Shown: positions 11,310 to 22,455 of the stretch, piece by piece
How the letters are laid out: every line of letters begins with the position of its first letter
How positions within the stretch are numbered: the stretch's first letter is position 1
Assembly: GCA_000310025.1 (NCBI GenBank)
Contig: FN648406.1
Location: 42,243 to 96,456 of the forward strand
DNA length: 54,214 bases
Source: Ectocarpus siliculosus
Lineage: Eukaryota; Sar; Phaeophyceae; Ectocarpales; Ectocarpaceae
Reading direction: 5' to 3'
Made by a program: the position numbers and the translations under genes
The notes under the pieces: generated by a model
What the model saw: the letters and a program-made list of their open reading frames with translations, nothing else
Told to the model about the DNA's origin: nothing
The model's database searches: none

Positions 11310-13066
11310 TTACGTCTCCCCCTCCTCCTCCTCCTCCTCCTCCTCGTAAAATTCTTGTATGCAAGCCTCGCAGTACCACTTGCCGTCTGGTTCTATCGCC
11401 ACGGGCTGCGTCTTGTCGTCGCAACCTGCGCACGGGGTGTCGTCGCTTTTGGGGCCCTAGGGGAGGGGGGCATGGGGTTGCACGACGGCAGTAGTTGGGT
11501 GTCAGGAGGAAGGGAAGAGGTGTTGTCAGAAATATTTGTCTACAAGTTGGCGGTTGAAACGGCTGCTGGATTCCAATCAAGCCGGTATCTCACAGGTCAC
11601 AGCGGAATTTCGCTCGGAAATCTGGGGCTAGACGACAACAACGAGCAAATGTTTGTCGTCCAATCGGACACCAATGAATATGCTATTGATCACGAAATGT
11701 AACCTTCACCCTAACTATACACGGCGATGTCTGTTGTTCCAACACCTGTTTGTTCCTCGAGGAAGGCCTCCAACGGCTCACAGGATGACGTTGTGTGTCG
11801 CTCATCGCATGGATAGCGGAACAGACCAACCAAGCACGCCGCACTTTCGTGGCCTCTGGGCAATGACCAAGGCCGACCTTGATGCGATGATGGCCTCGGC
11901 ATGAGCCGCCCGAACACACACACTGCTACAGCTCTGCCGCAACCAATCAAAGGGTCCATGCAGGCTGACGAGCCGGCCCAACGTTGGAACATGTTAGATT
12001 TTGGTACCTGAGCCACGGCCTTGTCGTATGCGGCCGTGCAGTCTGGGCAGTACCCGCCGCCACGTCCGCCGTCCGTCTCCCTAGATGGTGGTGGCGGTAG
12101 TGGTGGTGCTGCTTCTCCACGCTTCGTCGATTTCCCACATCCGTCACACAACCCATCCATGTCAATCCTGGCTCCCTGGGGACTACCGCCGAGTTTGACC
12201 CCTCTTGTTGCCGGTGCCTCTCGTGCGTTCCCACCGCGACATGAACCTTCCATCTCTCCATCACAAGCACTTGAATCCTGTACCTCCCCAGCACAGACAC
12301 TCTCTAGCAGCCCCAGTTCCTCCAGGGAACGCAACACAGCCTCCGCATCGTCATCTCTGGCGCTGTTGCTACCGCCGTCGCCCCCGCCCCCCCGCCGCCG
12401 TTGTGACCCTTCGCCGAGAAGGCCTGCCAGTTGCAACCCCACCGCCCGAAAGTAAAAGCCTAGGGCCCCCAACGGTGGCACGAGGCGGTACCGCAACACA
12501 ATATCTCGGAGTGCCCATGCCGCCTCGAGGTGCTCCCGCGCTGATACGTGTACACTCGGGGCGCCTTCGTGCGGCGAGCAGCAGGAGACAGGGAGGGCAG
12601 GCAAGAGGCTCGGTTCAATAGATCGGGGCAAAGAATTACAACAGGACGTATGAATGTTCTATGCCAATATGCCATACGGGAAGCATAACGAATAGTCCCC
12701 ATGCACAGAGTACTCACCACAGCTGTTGTTGCTGCTCCGGCTGGCACCGCGACCCCTGTCCGCGGGGGAGAAGCAAAGCTGGGCGAGACGGAGATGACAC
12801 AGGAAGCACGCGGCCAGGTCAAACTGCTGCGAAGATTGCGCTTGGTGCAGGGCCAAGGTGTAGGCCCTCTGAGCGCCGGCACGGTCACGAGAAAGAAGGA
12901 GCTGCCGGGCCTTCAGTAGCTGTTGCCGTCCCACCGTCGGTGCCACGCTCTCCGAGGCCTGTTGCAGCTGCTGCTGCCGTGCTGGGGTAGAATCTCGAGG
13001 AAGCTTGTTACTACCACCCATGGAACGCGCTCCCCGAAGATGCGAATGACTCTCAACGGAGGCCAT
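11310..13066 (-). CDS. TPR-like protein with two C4 zinc-binding motifs (3 exons)
   Basis: Minus-strand exons 13066-12718, 12540-12008 and 11456-11310 join in phase (1, then 0) to about 342 residues ending in TAA. The N-terminal 45-160 region is helical and Ala/Leu-rich (ARQLLLSRDRAGAQRAYTLA, then HLEAAWALRDIVLRYRLVPP), resembling TPR repeats. Four CxxC pairs follow: C248/C251, C281/C284, C303/C306 and C323/C326. They form two C4 sites, the second split from the first by intron 2. The protein ends in eight Glu in a row. An in-frame ATG at 13021 is an alternative start, 15 codons downstream. The layout suggests a protein-binding scaffold, but no named family was recognised. It is divergent with the GT31 gene. 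Confidence 0.72.
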
Positions 13067-13295
13067 GTGCAGTCCGCACTTATATTCGGCGGCGGAGAGA
13101 GGGACACCAGCTACAGCAGTATGTACACAGCAGCCGGCATAGAGCCAGCAGTAGTGGGGCCATTGTTTGGGGCTTTGCGGCGCGAATTGAACTTTCCCGA
13201 ATCGGTACCTTTTGTTCCGCGCAAAACCTCTCGTCTGCGGGCTCCTGTACTCCCATCGATGCACATTACCCCCGGACGCCTTGCCCGCTTCAAGG
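13067..13295. promoter_or_regulatory. Candidate bidirectional promoter between divergent genes
   Basis: Only 229 bp separate the start codons of the minus-strand TPR/zinc gene (ATG at 13066) and the plus-strand GT31 gene (ATG at 13296). Both 5' UTRs and both core promoters must fit here unless an upstream start is used. No TATA box stands out. The plus-strand frame stays open upstream of 13296 to an ATG at 13212, which would further shorten the gap. Confidence 0.5.
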
Positions 13296-16200
13296 ATGGA
13301 CAAGCGGGTTCGATGGCTGTGGCTATCTGTAAGCCTATGTTGGATGCTGTATGTGCTTGTTGTGTTGTGCCAGCGATCAGCGTCTCCAGCGAGTGGTGGT
13401 CCCGCCGTCTCCGGAAAACGTACTAGAAGTAACAGCGGCGAGACTGCGCATCATCGGAACTATGACCATGGGAACACGCACCCCTCCTCAAGCCAGCGTG
13501 GGCATCGGCAAGACAAGACCGTGGTGGTGGTTATGCCCAGTCCGCCCATGGTGTCTGGCCCCTCGACCAGGATAGACCGCTTGCAGACAATCCGAGATAC
13601 CTGGGGGCAGGACCTAATGGATGCTGGCGAAAACAGGTAGGTGTGAGTCCCTTGGTTGTGCATGTACAATACAAGTAGTCTACAGCAGACAGTACTTAGT
13701 AGATTACAATACGCAGACTTCTTGTCGAGTCTAACATTCTTTGCTTTCATGTCTTGTCTTTCTTGCCATTTCTTGGCTTGTTCACAAGCACTCCTATGTT
13801 CAATATTCTGCCCTATGTCTCCTCTTGCGTTTGGCCTTTTGCTCTCCTTGTCTTCTGTGTTGCCTTGATTTGGCCTGTCCCAAGTTGGCTTGTCTTTCCT
13901 TGTCGTACCTGTATTATCGTATCATACGTCGCCATGAGTCTCTTCTTGCCTTGCTTCATTTTCTGCTGCTGCTCCCGCTGCCCCTCTGCTTGTTGCTGCT
14001 GCTGCTGCTGCTACCACGTCGCGCACTACTTGGTCGGGACAGCGTAGTGTTTGTCGTGGACGAAACCGATGCAGGGACGGTGGAGGAGGCTTTGGACACT
14101 TGGGGTGCTCTGGAAACATCCCCCTTTCCTTATCCTGCGGGAGGTATTTAGTTAGGGTTACGCTTCGGGTTAGGAGGTCGCAGCTAAGTCAGGATCAGAG
14201 AAAGAACTCAGTAGGTGCAAGGTCCCTGGCATGTACCCCAAGATATGTCGGTACACACCTACGGCATACTCGGCGGGCACAAGCACATTGATAGTGACGG
14301 GGCGTCCACCAATGGGGACGATCCTCGCCACTCTTGACGGGAGGTACAGTAGCGCTCGACCCTCTCTCTCCGCGACTGTCACAGCAGATAGGCTACGGGC
14401 TGTGAGGCTGGGTGCATCTGTCTCCGACACAGGGTTCCATGCCATACAGTACAAGACGCCCACGCTCGTTTTGTTATCTCTCTTCCATCCGTTGGTGTGT
14501 CTGTCTCCCTCAGAGTCACCCTCGCTCTAGCTCTCCCCTCGTAGATAGAAGCGGTGTGTATCCGAAAAAGAGGAGATGGGGGCGATGAGTGGATGCGGGA
14601 CGTGTTTTGTTTGTTTACCTGCGAACTGCTGTCTAGCGTGTACGGTGATCGAGAACTTGGTCATGAAACGCAACCCGAGGGTGGGTGTCGTCCGAAATGC
14701 AAGTGTGCTCCGTCTCGTAAAGGGAACAATGCGCGATCAATCGCCAAACGACTCGGAGGCGTTGGTGCCCATTGGAACAAACAAATGCATGATTCCACCG
14801 GCGCAGCTAGGCGTTCGCAGTCAACGAACCAGAACGCTCCCGTCCCCCCCCCCCCCCCGTTATCTACATCTGGTGTCCCCCCCCGAACACCACACCAGAG
14901 GACAACAACAGCAAGGGCCTTCCACCACGGCGTCATCGAACACTAGAGCAACAGCGAGAGCAAGATTCGGAGACTCCTCGGGTCCTTGTGGTCCCAGATG
15001 ACGTCACGCGGGGCGGCACCGACGGCGACGGGCGTCTTAGGTAGGGAACAATCTACGGAATCTACGACGACGAGGAGTGGGTTCGAGGTGTAATTCTATT
15101 GGTGTTATTTTGGGAGCCCCTACAGTCCTCGCCGGCCTTGCCTTGGCGTACGAATCTGCGAATTGGTCTACGAATCATTCTTGTATACGTTATGGCAGAA
15201 GTACCCAGCGAGTAGCCGACAACCAGAGAGTTAATCCACCCCCCCACCCCCCCACCCCCGCCGGATCGTGTGAGCCTACCTGTTTTCACGCACGCGCTTT
15301 CTGTACCACCATTTGGTGGAAAGGGCCAGTATTCGTTTTCCACAAGATCCTCGAAGAATCTTCCACCTGTCTCCCACACACACACCGCCACCTCTCCTCT
15401 CCTCTCCTGAGTCTCGCTTCTGACCGTGATGGTAGTCTCTACAATTGTCGCCGCCGTCGCCGGCGTTCTTTGTGGCTGCCTTTCTGGCTGTCCTGTCTCA
15501 GTTCAAACAACCCCCCCCCCCCCCCCCCCCCAAGGTACGTCTTAGCACGAATCTACGAAATCTACGACCCGGACTTCCTCTTCTACTGCAACGAGCACAC
15601 CTACGTTATCGCGGAGAATCTGCAGTGCTACACTAGGAGCCTGGATCCGTCCGACCCTGTGTATCTCGGGAATCGGTTCCGCAGGGAAGGCGAGAAAAAC
15701 CAGGTGTGTGTGTGTGTGTGTGTGCTTGTGGGAACGGTTTCTTCGTACCATGTCGTGTGCGTTCCGTGTGCTGGTGTCGAGAACAGTCACAGTACAGTGA
15801 GAAGGCGTACGCGTCATAATAACGGGAACGAAGACTGAAAAACAAATCGATGCCGCATGGGCGAAGGGGGGATTGTGTGTGAGTGTGCGTCTGGGAAAAA
15901 GTTGTGGATTTTTGGAGGTGCGGGTGCTTGTGTCTGTTTGTGTAGAAATTGCGGGTTTGGCGATATGGTCAAAGATGTGGATGTCTAAAGGTGCGGCTGG
16001 TGTTCGTGTTTGGGTAGATTTGGGCTGAAATTGCGCTTTTGGCGTTAAGGTCAGGGATGTGGCGCTGGGTTCCCAAAAAACCTCTTACAATTGTACTGCC
16101 TTTGTTGATGATTGTTTTTCAAGCATGTCGAATTCTCTTAACCGTGCCATGATTTTCCCACGCCGCGGCGGCGGTCTGTGTCGCACCCCCCGCCCCGCCT

Positions 16201-17147
16201 GCTGATTGGCTGACGCAAAGCGATTGAATCGTTTTTTTGTTTTTCCTTGCACCGCGCGAGCAGGGAAAAGCCCTTCTCAACTCCGGTGCGGCAGGCTTCG
16301 TTCTCAGCAGAGGATCGCTCTCGTTGCTACACCAGGCGTGGCGTGGCGGCGAGGGCGGAGGGCGAGCGGATAGTCTTGGGGGCTCCGTGGATCACAGCGG
16401 GGGGCACAGTGATGGGGAGGGAGAGGAGCGGGGGCCGCCGACTGAGTGCGTGGCCAAATCCAACTACGAGCGGGGAAACCCGGGTGGGTTGCACGGGTGG
16501 GAGCATCTCGATGCGATCGTGGGGGTGGATGTGACGGACGGTTAATTGCTCGCAGGTCCGTGTGCATCAAGCAACACTCTGCACTTTTCGTACACACGTG
16601 GCCAGCACTAACTTTAGTTGGATTGGACTTTTTCACCCGGAGCATCGCAGCGCATACGGCGCGGCAAAGACGTGTTCACACCACTTGATGGCATCGCCTA
16701 AACTCTACACTTGCTCGAAGCAAAGCCAGGGTTTCCTGTTCGCTTAACATAACACGATGCCAAGTGGTGTCCGAAACCTCCTGCAAGACAAGCGTGATGC
16801 TCGGATGCAAGCCAGTTCGGCACATGAGCAGATCGTGCGCTATCGTTGTCGCCAGGCCAGTCGGTATTGGCAGTCGCAGCACGCGGCACCACTTACTTCA
16901 ATAACCTTGGGGTCATGATCTTCAGCATTAAATAATCGATCAAAATTTAAGGAAGGATTTAGCCATGACAACAGGTTCGCGGTTGAACACCCAGGTATTG
17001 CTTCCGTGGCGTGTAGCACGTGCTCTCCTGATGCTCGCTGTACTCCTGCCACAATCACACGCCCGTCCCTCTCTTCCCTTTTTCCTTCATGCAAGAATCT
17101 GCGTGACTCTCTCTCTCTCCCTCTCTCTCCCTCCCTCTCTCCCGCTC

Positions 17148-17207
<60 letters not shown>

Positions 17208-17842
17208 TCTCTCTCCCTCTCTCGAACTCTTGCGGCGTAACTAACCAAGCCTCCTTGATTCACGGGTTTACCATGAAGTATCTAGGCTGATTCTTGTTCC
17301 GGGATTGGGTTGGTTGAGTGTTCACGGGTGCCACGTTCGTACGTGCCCGTCTCTAGATATGCGCCTCTGTTCCCTCTTGCTCCGGATACAGTCAGCAGAA
17401 TTGCCACCCTGGCTCTTACGCTTTTCACACACCGAGACAGGCGTATGTTTTTACTACTTATCCGCCATGACTTGCGATTGTGCTTGTTGGCTGCTTGTTT
17501 CGCCGCATTTTTCCTTGGTTTCTCGCGTGGGTGTGCAAGTGTGCATCACCCTGGCTCGGTGCTCGGAAGCGGAAGTTCTATTGTTTAATTGTGTTTGGTG
17601 CTCTGTTTGGTTTCCAGCTTAAGCGGACGATGGTTAACACGTCGTCTCCCGTTCATCCCATGCAGGCATCACCCTGGCTCGGTGCTTGGCACACCTAGGC
17701 GTTTACGCTAAGGACACGACGGGCAACCAAGTGGGTTTGTTGTGTTTGTTGTGTTTGTTGTTGTTTTGGTATAGGCTGGCTGCTTCATCGTCTTCATTGC
17801 TGCTGCTGCTGCCGCTAGCTGTTGTCGTTGCTGCTGTGGTTT

Positions 17843-17878
<36 letters not shown>

Positions 17879-19675
17879 GAAATACAATAGTATTGCGTGT
17901 ATGAGAGCGCCGCAGTCCCGCGACGTTGCCCGGCTTTGCTGTGCAATTGTTGTGATGGCTGGCGAACACTGCTGCATGTTGCGACGTTACGACACCGACC
18001 ATTCCATTGCCATCAGGGAGGGCAGCGGTTCAACGCGTACGGTCCAGTCCGTCTGGCGCAGGGGAAGATCGACCAGTGGTGGGTGCCTAACGTTGTCGTC
18101 CGTATTGCCGCTGTTGCTGTTGTTGTTGTTATTGCTGTTGTTGTTGTTGCTGCTGCTGCTTTGCTGCTGCGGTTGCTGCTGCTGCTGCTGCTGTTGCTGT
18201 TCTTTTTTGTTGGTTAAGACGACGATGTTCTTTGTTGTTGGTTAAGACGACGATGTTCTTTGTTGTTGTTGTTGTTGTTGTTGTTGTGCTGTCGGTGTTG
18301 GTGTTGGTGTTGCCTTCGTTGTTATTGTTGTTTTCTGCTTTGCTGCTGTGGCTGTTGTTGCTGTTGCTGCTGTTGATTGTTGCTGTTGCTGCTGGTTAAG
18401 GTGACTGTGTTGTTGTTGTTGGTGGTGGTGGTGGTGACTGCTCCTGCTGCTGCTGTTGTGGCTGCCGTTGCTGCTGCTTCTGCCGCTATTAGTTGTTTTT
18501 TGTGATGATGTTGTTGTTGTTGCTGCCGCTCTTGCTGCATCGCCTCAAACTTCTGTACTGTGGCCTTCCCCCCGCCAGACACGTTTAACCTCTGCGCTCA
18601 ATAAACGACTACCGACTCTCCTCTCATACAAACCATCATACCACAATCAGGTACAATGACGTTCACGCCTCGGATCCAGGGATGTGGCGAGCCGGCCCCG
18701 ACTGCTGTTCTTCGGACACGATCTCCTTCCACTACGTGGGACCAGCGGAAGCCAGAGCGATGCATCACATCCTACACCACAGAGAGACGTGAGCTAAAGG
18801 ATGAACCACATGCATATGTCTCTTTATTATGTGCATCGACCCGTTGGCAAATGAAGAGGCGTCAGTCTCAGTGCGGCTGGATGCGTCGTGTGTGTGGACG
18901 GGTGCGAACGGAAGAGATCAAGTAAAAACATGTGCGGAGGGGAGGCGGGGGTACCCTTTGTTTTCGGTCCAATCCTTACCAAGTCTGCGCTGCTTTGTGA
19001 TCTGGTACACGTTAGACAGGGATCGGTGTAGACTGGTGTGTTCTCGTGTTGTTAAGTTTTTTTTTTTTCTGTTTCTCCTTCGGCGCTCGGGCGTGCGTTT
19101 GTTTCTTCTCTGCCGCGGACACCCGTACTGCCGCCACACCAACACACCATCACCATCCTCTCTTTCCACCGCCACGCCAACAACCATAACAACAATTGAC
19201 GACGACAACAACAACGACGACATCGACGACGATACCAACTACGACGACTACACATGCGTTTGTTTCTTCTCTGCCGCGGACACCCGTACTGCCGCCACAC
19301 CAACACACTCATCACCATCCTCTTTCCACACACCAAGGCACAACAACGACGACAACAACGACGACAACAACGGCAACAACGACAACAACAACGACAACAA
19401 CGACAACGACAACAACAACAACGACGACAACGATGATGACGATAACAACAACGACAACAACGACGACAACGACAACGACAACAACAACAACAACCACGAC
19501 CACATGCACTTGCACACGCACGCACACCAGCTACCTGACGGAGGGATACGAGGAAGCTCTGAGCCTGTGGCCCGCTTCCGGAGAGTCCCTTGGCCCCTAC
19601 GCCGCCCGCCCGAAGGCAGGGGACGAAACCTTCGACCTGCTCTTGAAGAAAATACGAGTTTGTTCTGCGGCTTGA
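13296..19675 (+). CDS. GT31 glycosyltransferase, core-1 beta-galactosyltransferase/fringe-like (9 exons)
   Basis: Type II Golgi glycosyltransferase. Exons 13296-13636, 14043-14143, 14821-15040, 15535-15703, 16264-16540, 17666-17730, 18017-18078, 18651-18788 and 19531-19675 join in perfect phase to 505 residues. A single signal anchor (residues about 6-26) follows MDKRVRW. GT31 landmarks appear in order: RLQTIRDTWG (95-104), VVFVVDE, EIYDPDFLFYCNEHTYVIAE (about 229-248), DPSDPVYLGNRF, LNSGAAGFVLS, ITLARCLAHLGV with DTTGNQGGQRF, and DCCSSDTISFHYV (429-441). At the metal-binding position where relatives have Asp-Asp-Asp, this protein has Asn-Glu-His (240-242). The exon 5 donor (GTTAAT) is weak but the phase fits. 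The natural acceptor is unknown; glycoprotein or cell-wall glycan synthesis is an inference. Confidence 0.88.
17107..17224. repeat. (CT)n microsatellite
   Basis: Nearly pure CT dinucleotides with scattered CC interruptions, about 118 bp, in GT31 intron 5. A stop-free poly-Leu/Ser reading through it is spurious. Confidence 0.95.
17543..17563 (+). repeat. Intronic copy of the 5' end of GT31 exon 6
   Basis: A 21-bp stretch is identical to 17666-17686, the beginning of exon 6 (encoding ITLARC), but lies 123 bp upstream inside the intron. No AG directly precedes the upstream copy, so it looks like a decoy or remnant of a partial exon duplication. Confidence 0.8.
17740..18540. repeat. (TTG/CTG)n tracts in GT31 introns 6 and 7
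   Basis: Two blocks, about 17740-17880 and 18100-18540, flank the 62-bp exon 7 (18017-18078). The second includes a 34-bp direct repeat near 18212-18262 (core GGTTAAGACGACGATGTTCT). A 62-bp exon surrounded by triplet repeats is a candidate for skipping. Confidence 0.9.
18825..18885 (+). repeat. Diverged copy of a dispersed repeat (family A)
   Basis: TTATTATGTGCATCGACCC, GAGGCGTCAGTCTCAGTGCGG and flanking bases match the start of the repeats at 24526 and 45896 with scattered changes. It lies in GT31 intron 8. Confidence 0.6.
19093..19330. repeat. Direct repeat of about 75 bp, two copies
   Basis: Copies at about 19093-19168 and 19254-19329 share the core GTTTCTTCTCTGCCGCGGAC and a CACACCAACACAC stretch, with minor differences downstream. 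They bracket an AAC/GAC tract in GT31 intron 8. Confidence 0.85.
19165..19500. repeat. (AAC/GAC)n triplet tract in the last GT31 intron
   Basis: About 300 bp of CAA/CGA-type triplets, interrupted by the second copy of a 75-bp repeat. It is open in several frames (poly-Thr, poly-Asn/Asp on plus; poly-Val on minus), but the flanking exons splice around it. Its sense orientation is opposite to the other intronic triplet tracts in the window. Confidence 0.9.
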
Positions 19676-22424
19676 CAGAGAGAGAGAGAGAGAGCACCAA
19701 CGTGCTCTTTGCTTTGCCGCACACTGCTGTATATACACCAACAGAGGTGTACGCTGTGTCTGATGAAAGCGCTGTTTTTGTTCTGGTGTTTTTTATGTGT
19801 ATGTTTTTTCTTGGTGGTGTTGCTTGTTTCTCGAACCCGGCGAGAACTTGTTCGATATCTACCCGCGATGACACGACGCGCATGTAATCGACCAGCAACA
19901 ACTGAGCACGAGTTGCGCCCGGCGTACTTGTAGTGTGTGTGTCTTTTTCGTGGGTTGAACCCTGTACGACTTCTGTTCCACAAGTTTCGTTCGGATTGGC
20001 GGCAGCAGCATCAAACATTGCATGCGCGCCCCACGCGTGTATGCGCAGCGTTTTGGCTCTGGGTTTGCAGAAATCGTTCTTGTTGCCGCCTTCTATTTTT
20101 TGGCGTCATGGGTTGCGGTAGCGCCAACGCTAACGAAGCGCAGCATTTTTGTGTGCGAGAGTGCGAGCTGGACATCTTTCGGGGCTGATTTTCGAAGCCT
20201 CTGTAGTTGTGCGCGCGCTGCTGTAACAGCGTATGTTCTGTGTGTATGTGTGTGGGGGGGGTAACGATAAATGATACGTGCTGTAGTATGGGTAGACTCA
20301 CGCGAGTTGTTCACCTTGAGAGAAACGGACGAACAAACTGCATTCATCTGTTCATGTTGTTTGTGTTCGTGGCGGTGATGATCTCATTGAATTGCCGCCG
20401 GTGACACTTTGCCTGCCTCACCTCTTGCTGATGCTGCTTGTTGTTCTTGTTGCTGTTGCTGCCTTCTGTTGCATGGAGACGATTTTGTAAAAGTATTAGT
20501 GTTAATACGATGGGGGTAGGGTGTGCTTGTTGATGTCCTTTTCCTTGCCTGACTCGATGTGAGAGACGGCCTCTGTCTCGGATGTTATGCACAACTTTTT
20601 TTTAGTTTTTCCCCTCCTCGGTCTAGGAAGGAGTTAGTTTCTCATATGGTCGATAGGTATACCATTTGGCACCTGTTTCCCTCTTGCGCGTCTATTCTGA
20701 ACTTGGCATCGTCACCGCTACTATTATTAGTAACCGGCGGACCAGTGACAAGACGCCGGCCTTCGCCCGTGTGTGTGCATGCGCGTTCGCTCCTCCGCTA
20801 CGGATTTGACCCATGGTAAAGACCCATGGTAAGGACCCATTGTAAAAGTACGGTTTCTTCTGTTCTTCCCTTCGGGGCGTTTTTTCTTTTTCTTGTTTTC
20901 GTCTCACCATGCGTTGAGACGCGTTTTGCTCGAGGAGGAGAAAATATTTTTTTGGACTACGGGCAAGTCACCTTTGCTCTTTCCTGCCTGGTTTTCGTTC
21001 GGATTGTTGTCAGCATTTCGTTGTGGTGCCTGCTACTGCTGTGTGCTTCATTCTTCTCTCTGCACGAGTGTCGGGGTTTCAACACGAACTGCATGCCTTT
21101 CTCGGGGGGGGGGGGGGGTCTGCGTTGGTAGTCCTGTGTGCTTCTGGCAGATCCGAGCCTAAATTGACAGATCTGGCGTGCTGTAGACCACGCGGCAGGG
21201 GACAACGGCAAAAGAGACCGACCGATCGTGTCAAACCTATGTATCGTGTGACGACGCATGTAGGTGGGGACGAAATCCTCCGAGATACGCTAAATAGCGT
21301 GCGATAGGCTCGTTTTCTAACCAACCCGAGCGAGAAACGTATGCAACATTCAAAACAAAATCAGGGTGTGAACCTGTCTGTTCTTCTGTTCTCCTCTTAT
21401 CTAGTAACCGCGCATTGTGCCGCATCTTCGAGGCTACGTATCATAGACCAAGCCAAAAACACAACCATGTTGTACAATATACCCAATGCTGCAAAACAGT
21501 GTCGCCACCTTTTCTAACACCCTTGCCGGAACAAAAAAGAAGGGGAAGGGCGAGACATTCATCGACGCAATCGATCGCGTCTTTATAACAGTTTGCGGCA
21601 CCAACATGGACACTTTGAAGATCCCTTTTTGCCCCAAGGCCCCAATACCTCTCCTCCTCTCACCTAAATCCCACCCCCCCTCTCTCCTCTACCCTGCGTG
21701 CCCCCCCCACTCTCTCTCCTCGCTTCCCCCCCTTCCATACCTCCTCTCCACCGCCCCATTCGTAATCGCCAAGACACCGTCTACATCTTGGCCCCGTCCC
21801 TCCACCACATTGAGTTGGGCAAAGCAACAAATTAGCCCCCCTCCCCCGGCCCTCCCCTTGGGGGTACTTCAAGAATGGTTGTGCCGGCGACGTTATTGTT
21901 GCGCTTGGTTACTTGTAGCCGGGACTCCCAATCAACCCATGGCTTATCTGTCTTGGCACAGCAAACGCAACAATGATGACACTACCAGCTTCTGGCTCAT
22001 CCTTGTGAAACGTGCGGCCTGGGCCGGCGAAAACCCGGCATCTCTCCGTCCTGGCAATGTAGGTCTTACGACTTAGGCCTGCATTTGCGTGAGCATCCCC
22101 CCCCCCCCCCCGTGTGTGCCTCTTGTTTCTCGCCCGCAGCTTGTCGAAAACCTTTCACGAAACATACATTTCTCACCCTGTTGCCCTGGCCTGATCGACG
22201 AAACTGTCGACCAGTCTGGGCAAGGGTACGACGTCTGTACAGCATCAAGACTCCAATAAGATGGCATGCGCACGATGTACGCGACAAGCTCATACTATCT
22301 GTCTTGTGCCTGTCTGCTAGGCAGACACGTTATGGGACTGAGCAACCATGAAGACACGGGACATATCGGGTTACAATCGCCTGTCTGTCTGCTAGACAGA
22401 CACACTACGGAATAGAGCAAATCA
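19676..22424. other. 2.7-kb interval between convergent genes, no gene supported
   Basis: It lies between the stop codons of GT31 (plus) and the USP (minus) and should hold both 3' UTRs. A (GA)n run at 19677-19693 directly follows the GT31 stop. Several 60-190 codon ORFs exist on both strands, but none has a recognisable motif or splice context. Confidence 0.5.
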
Positions 22425-22455
22425 TCAGGACACGGGGCATATCGGTGTAATGACC
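22300..22455. repeat. 76-bp tandem repeat with hairpins, spanning the USP stop codon
   Basis: Two copies, about 22300-22376 and 22378-22455, share TGCCTGTCTGCTAG, GAGCAA and ACACGGGACATATCGG cores. Each has a small palindrome (TGTCTGCTAGGCAGACA in copy 1; GTCTGTCTGCTAGACAGAC in copy 2). The USP stop codon (TGA, 22427-22425 on minus) and its last residues are encoded by copy 2. Confidence 0.8.

Noticed and set aside
12021-12621. Plus-strand ORFs of 138-144 codons
   Set aside because: They are shadows of minus-strand exon 2 of the TPR/zinc gene, Pro/Ser-rich only because they read its complement.
14170-14530. ORFs on both strands in GT31 intron 2 (97-100 codons)
   Set aside because: A plus-strand version could be spliced in phase 1, but joining 14143 directly to 14821 also fits, and the segment has no GT31 similarity.
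19196-19675. Poly-Thr ORF leading into the last GT31 exon
   Set aside because: The Thr stretch is the intronic AAC/GAC repeat; only the part from 19531 is coding by splice phase.
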